Origin: an archaeon
Lineage (GTDB): Archaea > B1Sed10-29 > WALL01
Direction: 5' to 3'
NCBI GenBank assembly: GCA_030592525.1
Contig: JAUVIW010000032.1
Span: 1 to 9,495 of the forward strand
DNA length: 9,495 nt
The translations under genes and the position numbers were made by a program. Each line of letters opens with the position of its first letter. Position 1 is the stretch's first letter. The notes under the pieces were generated by a model, which was given only the letters and a program-made list of their open reading frames with translations, had not been told where the DNA came from and did not search any database. Shown piece by piece: positions 5,563 to 9,495 of the stretch.

Positions 5563-6567
5563 ATGAGATACAGGATACAGAAAAAGATGAAGCCGAAGTA
5601 CGACTACCGCCTGCTAGTGAGCGGCGTGCTGCTCACAATCGCGATAGTTGTGGCAGGGCCCTCACTCATTTTCACGACAGCAGCGAAAGCAAACCCACTG
5701 CTCATAGTTGCAGGTGGGCTCATCTGCCTTGCCGCGGCGCTCGTTGACCACCTGCGCTCGCGACTGCAGGCATACTCATGCGCAAAAGCCGCGATAGGAT
5801 ACGCACAGAACGCGCTCGCGCCGACACCCGTAAGCCTCGGGGACAGGATGCAGCTCATGAACCTCATGACGGAAAAGCACAAGCAAGGCGCGGCCAAATG
5901 GCTCGCGCGCGCAGGCGTGTTCATGATAGAGACATTCAACGCGCTGCTGAAAGCGATTGCGGCGATTGTCGCGGCACTGCTCCTGTTCGGGCAACTGCTT
6001 GGGCTGCCTGACCTGCACTTTGTGGGGCTGTGGATAGTGCTCGCAACAATCACGATAATCGCGTTCTCAAAGTTCTCGGGCGTGATAGTGTTCTTCATGA
6101 GCGTCGCGATGGGCGCGCTGCAGATGGCGCAAGCGATACAGGGCTCGCTCACAGGAATGATGGGTGGCCCCAAGGTCATCAACATCGGCGGAACAGAGCA
6201 GAAGGCACTCGGAGAATTCATCAAGAACAACCGCATGGTCATAATCACTTCCACCGCACTGTCGCTGCTCTCATGGCTCGGGTACGCAGTGTCATGGTGG
6301 CTGTTCATGGGCGCCCTAGGGACAACAGTGCCAGTGGGCGCGGTGTTCCTGCTGTACGCACTCGCGACCATAACAGCATTGGTGCCATTCGTGTCACACG
6401 GCCTCGGGCTCATAGAGCTCGTGGGCATGCTGACTATATCCGCACTCGGCGTGCCCTTCGCAACAGTGCTAATAGCGATACTGCTGTGGGAAATAGCCGT
6501 GATGGTGGTGGACTCGGTCATGCACCGCTTACTCAACAGAGTCAAGGGCCTCGACCAGTTCGCCTAA
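5563..6567 (+). CDS. Polytopic membrane protein, flippase-like (LPG synthase TM/AglD-like) C-terminus, 334 aa
   Basis: Integral membrane protein with about eight or nine hydrophobic segments, including residues about 18-37, 44-62, two or more across 113-148, two in the 150-190 region, one near 228-250, and three near the C-terminus. The C-terminal stretch ALVPFVSHGLGLIELVGM, followed by LGVPFATVLIAILL, resembles the P-x-S-x-G-L-G-x-x-E signature of the flippase-like family that includes AglD and the membrane part of lysylphosphatidylglycerol synthase. A soluble loop (about 190-225, GGPKVINIGGTEQKALGEF) is unusual. The N-terminal half is not typical, so the family call is tentative. The ATG follows the previous TGA after one base. 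Its last 39 bases overlap tail-to-tail with the fusion gene. Confidence 0.6.
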   Translation: MRYRIQKKMKPKYDYRLLVSGVLLTIAIVVAGPSLIFTTAAKANPLLIVAGGLICLAAALVDHLRSRLQAYSCAKAAIGYAQNALAPTPVSLGDRMQLMNLMTEKHKQGAAKWLARAGVFMIETFNALLKAIAAIVAALLLFGQLLGLPDLHFVGLWIVLATITIIAFSKFSGVIVFFMSVAMGALQMAQAIQGSLTGMMGGPKVINIGGTEQKALGEFIKNNRMVIITSTALSLLSWLGYAVSWWLFMGALGTTVPVGAVFLLYALATITALVPFVSHGLGLIELVGMLTISALGVPFATVLIAILLWEIAVMVVDSVMHRLLNRVKGLDQFA

Positions 6568-7770
6568 GGCCTCCTGGTCGAAGAGCCTGTCCGCGAGGAC
6601 CGGGACCAGCTTAATGTTCAAGTCAGCGCATGCTTCCTTCAGCGCGACGAACGACTCAGCCTTGGGCCTGAAGAAACAGAATACCTGCGAGTACTCGTGG
6701 TCGCGGAAGTAATCCTTGATGCGCTCCTTGTTGATGCGCACATACTCCTTCATTACTTCGGGAGTCTCATCCTTCTCGGGCCAGTCATACGCATTGAACG
6801 GGTAGAACGTGTTGAACTCGAACGGGATTACACCTGGAGACGAGATAACAATGCGGTGGATGCGCTTGAAGTTGCGTGAGCGCTTTATCGCACCGTACAC
6901 GAGCGTGTGCGTCTTGCTCAGGAAGTACGGCTTCTTCGCGGCGCAAGGAAGGAAAAGGGCGATGTCCCTGCCAGGCGGACGCTCGTAAAAGTTGTCGATG
7001 TAGTCCTGCCACACGCGGTAGTGCGGGTGGTCCAGCTGCGCGACGGTCGCTCCCTGGATGAACTCCTTTTTCTCTGGCGGAAAGCGGGGAAGGAAACGGA
7101 ACGTCTCGTCATCAGTCTCCACGCCCAAAGAGTCCACGAGCTCATGGAAACGTTTCTTGGACAACGGGCGCCACTCGCCCGCAAGCCACATGTCAAACAG
7201 CGGGGCCTTGGAGTGAGGCAGCAGGTTGATGACAACAATGGAGTCAGAGTACTTCTTTGCGAACGCGACGCTGTCCTCAATGCACTTCTTGGGGTCATCG
7301 GTGCCAGGAGGGTTGACGAGGAGGTAAGTGCGCAGGAGGCAGTTGTTCTCGTGGATTGTTTTTGCGGCTTGAACGAATTCCTCGACAGTGAACCCCTTGT
7401 GGAGCACTGCGAGCACCTTGTTGTCGGCGACCTCGAGGCCGATGGCGACAGTTGTTGTTAGGCCGTCGAACTCGGCGAGCCTCTCCTTTGTGACGAACCG
7501 GGGGATGCTCTCGATGGTGACCTCATGAATGTTCTTTGCCTTGCACTTGTCCACGAAGTACTTGCGGAACGGCTTGGGGAACTGCGCGTCGTCAAGGAAG
7601 CTGCCGCTCGTGAACATCTTTAGCTTCACGCCCTCGGCATCGGCCAGGGTTTCGTCCAAGCGGATTCTGAGCATTTGCTCGTCAACAGGCTTGGCCTGCC
7701 TGCTGTACCCACAGAAAATGCATTGGCCCAAGGCGCATTGGCCGCTCTCGAGGACGAGTGTCTTCCACAT
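6529..7770 (-). CDS. Fusion of archaeosine radical SAM enzyme (RaSEA) and ArcS catalytic domain, 413 aa
   Basis: Predicted tRNA archaeosine synthase that makes the formamidine base G+ at position 15. Residues 8-225 form a radical SAM domain: cluster motif Cys12-x4-Cys17-x2-Cys20 followed by GY, then the RaSEA/COG1244 pattern KMFTSGSFLDD, TIESIPRFV, VAIGLEVADNKVL, HKGFTVEEF and YLLVNPPG. Residues about 268-410 match the ArcS core (DUF5591). It carries the full motif PC-x3-KPY-x2-S-x2-H (Pro275 to His288), then SSPGVIPFE and YPFNAYDWP. ArcS joins Lys to preQ0 in tRNA; RaSEA cleaves the lysine adduct. The TGT-like and PUA domains of ordinary ArcS are absent. The ATG at 7770 is chosen because the TATA box predicts transcription from about 7773, excluding the upstream TTG at 7779. 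Domain identities are firm; combined activity is inferred. Confidence 0.88.
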   Translation of the reverse strand: MWKTLVLESGQCALGQCIFCGYSRQAKPVDEQMLRIRLDETLADAEGVKLKMFTSGSFLDDAQFPKPFRKYFVDKCKAKNIHEVTIESIPRFVTKERLAEFDGLTTTVAIGLEVADNKVLAVLHKGFTVEEFVQAAKTIHENNCLLRTYLLVNPPGTDDPKKCIEDSVAFAKKYSDSIVVINLLPHSKAPLFDMWLAGEWRPLSKKRFHELVDSLGVETDDETFRFLPRFPPEKKEFIQGATVAQLDHPHYRVWQDYIDNFYERPPGRDIALFLPCAAKKPYFLSKTHTLVYGAIKRSRNFKRIHRIVISSPGVIPFEFNTFYPFNAYDWPEKDETPEVMKEYVRINKERIKDYFRDHEYSQVFCFFRPKAESFVALKEACADLNIKLVPVLADRLFDQEALGELVEALDSVE

Positions 7771-7794
7771 AGGGCTCAATTTTGTGTTGGGGCG

Positions 7795-7804
7795 CTTATA
7801 TAAG
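7795..7804 (-). promoter_or_regulatory. TATA box for the RaSEA-ArcS fusion gene
   Basis: The palindromic CTTATATAAG is centred about 29-30 bases before the ATG at 7770, inside a 42 bp gap, predicting a leader of only a few bases. Confidence 0.6.
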
Positions 7805-7812
7805 TTGTGCCT

Positions 7813-8433
7813 TCAGGCGCCGGATGGCCGGAGCTTGCGTGAAGGCTTTTCCTTGTGGAGGAACAGGCGCACGAATGTCTTGACGCCATGGCCTGGAGCC
7901 CATCCAGTGCGCTCCTCAGCAGCTTGCAGCGCTTCAATGGGCTGCGGGCTCGCGGTCTGAGTGGCAACGGGCTTCGGCGGCGGCCTCGCCTCCTCAATGG
8001 ACATGCCCTGCGAAAGATTGTGCAGGACGTCGACCTCCCCCTTGCTCAATGTGTGAATATTAGACTCAACAGCAACCATGTTCGCGCTGACAGCGTCCTC
8101 GGGCAGCAAGCCCATGCGCTTTGCCTCGGCAGAAGTCTGGGTAGCACGCACAACATCGCCCGTGCTCATGCTCGTTCGCGAGCGCACGCCGAAGCGCGCG
8201 TCCTCCTCCATCTCGGACGCGTTGCGCAGCGCCTTCATGATGCGCTTTACTTTCACAGTGTGGTGCACGTCGCCGGCCTTTGGGTACCGCATCGTTGGCC
8301 TGGTGCGGGCGCCGGACTCCAAGGAGTCGGTGTCAATCAGGCCAGCGGGCCTGTGGAGAAGCGAGCTTTCAGTAAGGTGCTCGTCCATGAGCCCCCTCGG
8401 CTTCCTTATCCTGCGTGCCCTGATAGCTCCCAT
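7813..8433 (-). CDS. Hypothetical protein, 206 aa
   Basis: Family not recognised. The N-terminus is Arg/Lys-rich (ARRIRKPRG, residues 5-13). The middle, from the TVKVKRIMKALRNASEMEED segment to MGLLPEDAV and NIHTLSKGEVDVLHNLSQG, looks helical. A Pro-rich linker follows (RPPPKPVATQTASPQP), then a C-terminal unit AAEERTGWAPGHGVKTFVR with a basic end. No membrane segment, signal peptide or Cys pair is seen. The ATG at 8433 lies 26 bases from the centre of a TATA-like box, predicting a leaderless message, and this is the main support for the frame; the opposite-strand frame across the same region has no promoter. It sits between malate dehydrogenase and the archaeosine gene, all on the minus strand, each with its own box. 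Function unknown. Confidence 0.65.
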   Translation of the reverse strand: MGAIRARRIRKPRGLMDEHLTESSLLHRPAGLIDTDSLESGARTRPTMRYPKAGDVHHTVKVKRIMKALRNASEMEEDARFGVRSRTSMSTGDVVRATQTSAEAKRMGLLPEDAVSANMVAVESNIHTLSKGEVDVLHNLSQGMSIEEARPPPKPVATQTASPQPIEALQAAEERTGWAPGHGVKTFVRLFLHKEKPSRKLRPSGA

Positions 8434-8455
8434 AATTAGTTTGTGCGCGGCGGTG

Positions 8456-8463
8456 TTTAAAAG
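8456..8463 (-). promoter_or_regulatory. TATA-like box for the 206-residue hypothetical gene
   Basis: CTTTTAAA on the minus strand is centred about 26 bases before the ATG at 8433, in the 32 bp gap after the malate dehydrogenase stop. Confidence 0.55.
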
Positions 8464-8465
8464 AG

Positions 8466-9278
8466 CTATGGCAGCGCCTGAATCATTTTTCGGATGGCAT
8501 CAGCCGAAAAGCGGAAGTCCCTTTCCTGCTCGCCTTCCAATGGGTACTCAACGACCTTGACTCCATTGGAGCTGACTTCTGCGGGAACGCCGATGGCCAA
8601 GCCCTCCAAGCCGTACTCGCCGTCAAGGATGCACGAGCAAGGGAGCACAGAGTGGGTGTCCTCGATGATTGCCTGGGCCATGACACCGATGCTTGCGGCG
8701 GGGCCGTAGACCGTTCCCTTCTTGAGATTGATAACATCGTTGTTGACGTCGATTAGCTTTTGTGCGAGTGCTGTGTCCTTCATTACCTTGGAGTCGCCGT
8801 GCTCCCCGAGAACTAGCCCTTCGCCGCCAAGCGAGTGGTAGCGCGCAGTGTCAAGGACGCCGCCCATGCCGAACACTTTTTCGCGCGGCTTGCCCGACTC
8901 CTTGAAAGCGACCCAAGTCATCACGTCCATGGGGTTAGTGACAACGAGGATTTTGTCGGTGTCGAGCTTGGGGATGATTGACTTCACGATTGCCGCATTG
9001 TCGCTCGCGAGCTGGTCACGAGTCATCCCGGGAGCGCGGGGCTTGCCCGCTATAATGATTGTTAAGTCTGAAACCTCGGCGATGCCGTAGTCATCACCAC
9101 CAGAGATGACGATGTCACGGTCGAGCGCATTCGCCGCGTGCGTCAGGTCAAGGGCCTCGCCCTTTGCGAGGCCGCCCATGATGTCGACGAGCGCGATTTC
9201 GTTCACGCTAGCCAAATGCATTATTGAAAACGCTGCTGCCGAGCCCACGCGGCCCGCACCGATAATGGATATTTTCAT
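8466..9278 (-). CDS. mdh: Malate dehydrogenase (LDH/MDH superfamily), short form, 270 aa
   Basis: NAD(P)-dependent interconversion of malate and oxaloacetate in the cytoplasm. The Rossmann N-terminus KISIIGAGRVGS and Asp32 (ALVDI), which favours NAD, are present. In the active-site loop AGKPRAPGMTRDQL, Arg81 is the residue that selects malate over lactate (Gln in lactate dehydrogenases), and Arg87 binds substrate. Asn115 (VTNPMD), Asp143/Arg146 (VLDTAR) and catalytic His160 (GEHGDS) are all present. The protein is about 40 residues shorter than usual. Only 10 residues separate DTAR from GEHGDS, and the segment after HGDS to the NLKKGTVYGPA strand is also cut. The ATG at 9278 begins the Rossmann strand; the longer open frame to 9362 overlaps the transporter gene. 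The TATA box predicts a leaderless message. Confidence 0.9.
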   Translation of the reverse strand: MKISIIGAGRVGSAAAFSIMHLASVNEIALVDIMGGLAKGEALDLTHAANALDRDIVISGGDDYGIAEVSDLTIIIAGKPRAPGMTRDQLASDNAAIVKSIIPKLDTDKILVVTNPMDVMTWVAFKESGKPREKVFGMGGVLDTARYHSLGGEGLVLGEHGDSKVMKDTALAQKLIDVNNDVINLKKGTVYGPAASIGVMAQAIIEDTHSVLPCSCILDGEYGLEGLAIGVPAEVSSNGVKVVEYPLEGEQERDFRFSADAIRKMIQALP

Positions 9279-9300
9279 GTGCTGAACAACTCCTTTGGGG

Positions 9301-9308
9301 TTAAAAAT
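9301..9308 (-). promoter_or_regulatory. TATA-like box for mdh
   Basis: ATTTTTAA on the minus strand is centred about 26 bases before the ATG at 9278. A GGAG at 9291-9294 would fall upstream of the predicted transcript start and so is probably not used. Confidence 0.55.
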
Positions 9309-9310
9309 GC

Positions 9311-9495
9311 TTATCCTGCCAGCAGCCAAACGCTCAGGACAGCAAGGGCAATGGCAAGCCAAGCGCGCCTGTCAAGCCTCTCCTTGAGGAAATAAGCCGC
9401 CAAAAGGACTGTGACCAATATGTTCATCCCGATGACAGGGAACGCGATTGAGAGTGGCACAAGGCTGAACGCCATGAACAAGGCAAGTACGGCAA
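9311..9495 (-). CDS. EamA/DMT-type transporter, C-terminal 60 residues (cut by window edge)
   Basis: An open minus-strand frame enters from the window edge and stops at TAA 9311-9313. It has no start codon in the window. The translated end contains two hydrophobic helices around a conserved-looking turn: LVPLSIAFPVIGMNILV, then VLLAAYFLKERLDRRAW, then ALAVLSVWLLAG. This is the pattern of the last two helices of EamA (drug/metabolite transporter) proteins, with the P-L-S/P-x-x-G of the first helix and the L-x-E-R-L turn before the last. Small multidrug-resistance-type proteins share the pattern. Substrate unknown. It ends 32 bases before mdh, which has its own promoter. Confidence 0.75.
   Translation of the reverse strand, partial: AVLALFMAFSLVPLSIAFPVIGMNILVTVLLAAYFLKERLDRRAWLAIALAVLSVWLLAG

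Noticed and set aside
5604..6545. Long 313-codon open frame on the minus strand opposite the membrane protein
   Set aside because: Ser/Thr/Ala/Pro-rich low-information translation, exactly opposite a protein with clear transmembrane segments; no promoter or ribosome site.
6030..6614. 194-codon plus-strand frame inside the membrane protein gene
   Set aside because: Arg/His/Gly-rich shadow in the second frame of a GC-rich gene; no start signal.
7855..8439. 194-codon plus-strand frame opposite the 206-residue gene
   Set aside because: No TATA box or ribosome site in front of it and composition typical of an antisense shadow; the minus-strand frame has a precisely placed TATA box.
9279..9362. 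Cys-rich 28-residue N-terminal extension of malate dehydrogenase
   Set aside because: Overlaps the transporter gene and the promoter; the Rossmann strand starts directly at the ATG at 9278.
1..9495. CRISPR array or insertion sequence
   Set aside because: No regularly spaced repeats, transposase motifs or terminal inverted repeats were seen.

Overview
The window is archaeal. It carries both subunits of DNA topoisomerase VI, the RIO1 kinase and Dim2/Pno1-like KH protein of small-subunit ribosome maturation, an archaeosine-pathway enzyme, a tRNA-Asn, and promoters of TATA type placed about 26-30 bases before start codons. Genes are tightly packed, with gaps of 1-40 bp, overlapping stops and starts, and two tail-to-tail overlaps. 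This suits a compact genome (DPANN-like or a small euryarchaeote), but I cannot fix the lineage from sequence alone.

Layout. (1) Positions 1-373 are the 3' part of a RIO1 kinase gene (+). (2) 364-579 is a small ribbon-helix-helix regulator on the minus strand. It sits between RIO1 and its usual archaeal neighbours and has two identical palindromes bracketing its own TATA box. (3) 765-3995 is a three-gene plus-strand operon: KH protein, Top6B, Top6A. (4) 4123-4503 is a DUF1699-like/helix-turn-helix protein, followed by tRNA-Asn(GTT) at 4526-4601. (5) 4660-6567 is a plus-strand cluster of four poorly known genes: two small basic proteins in one reading frame separated by a TAA, a double zinc-ribbon protein, and a polytopic membrane protein with a flippase-like C-terminal signature. 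(6) 6529-9495 is all minus strand: a radical SAM protein fused to an ArcS catalytic domain, an unknown 206-residue protein, an unusually short malate dehydrogenase, and the C-terminal end of an EamA-type transporter cut by the window edge.

How the genes fit together. RIO1 and the KH protein act in 16S rRNA/30S maturation, and their linkage to topoisomerase VI is a familiar archaeal arrangement. The most notable gene is the 413-residue fusion at 6529-7770. Its first half matches RaSEA, the radical SAM enzyme that completes archaeosine. Its second half carries the complete ArcS motif PC-x3-KPY-x2-S-x2-H. One polypeptide would therefore perform the last two steps of tRNA archaeosine formation. 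The tRNA-Asn in the same window has the G15-C48 pair that would be the substrate position.

Expression logic is visible by eye. Five genes (starts at 579, 4660, 7770, 8433, 9278) have a TATA-like box centred 25-30 bases from the start codon and so should be leaderless or nearly so. In the minus-strand block each gene has its own box squeezed into a 32-42 bp gap. The ribosome-maturation/topoisomerase operon instead has a short leader and Shine-Dalgarno-coupled internal genes.
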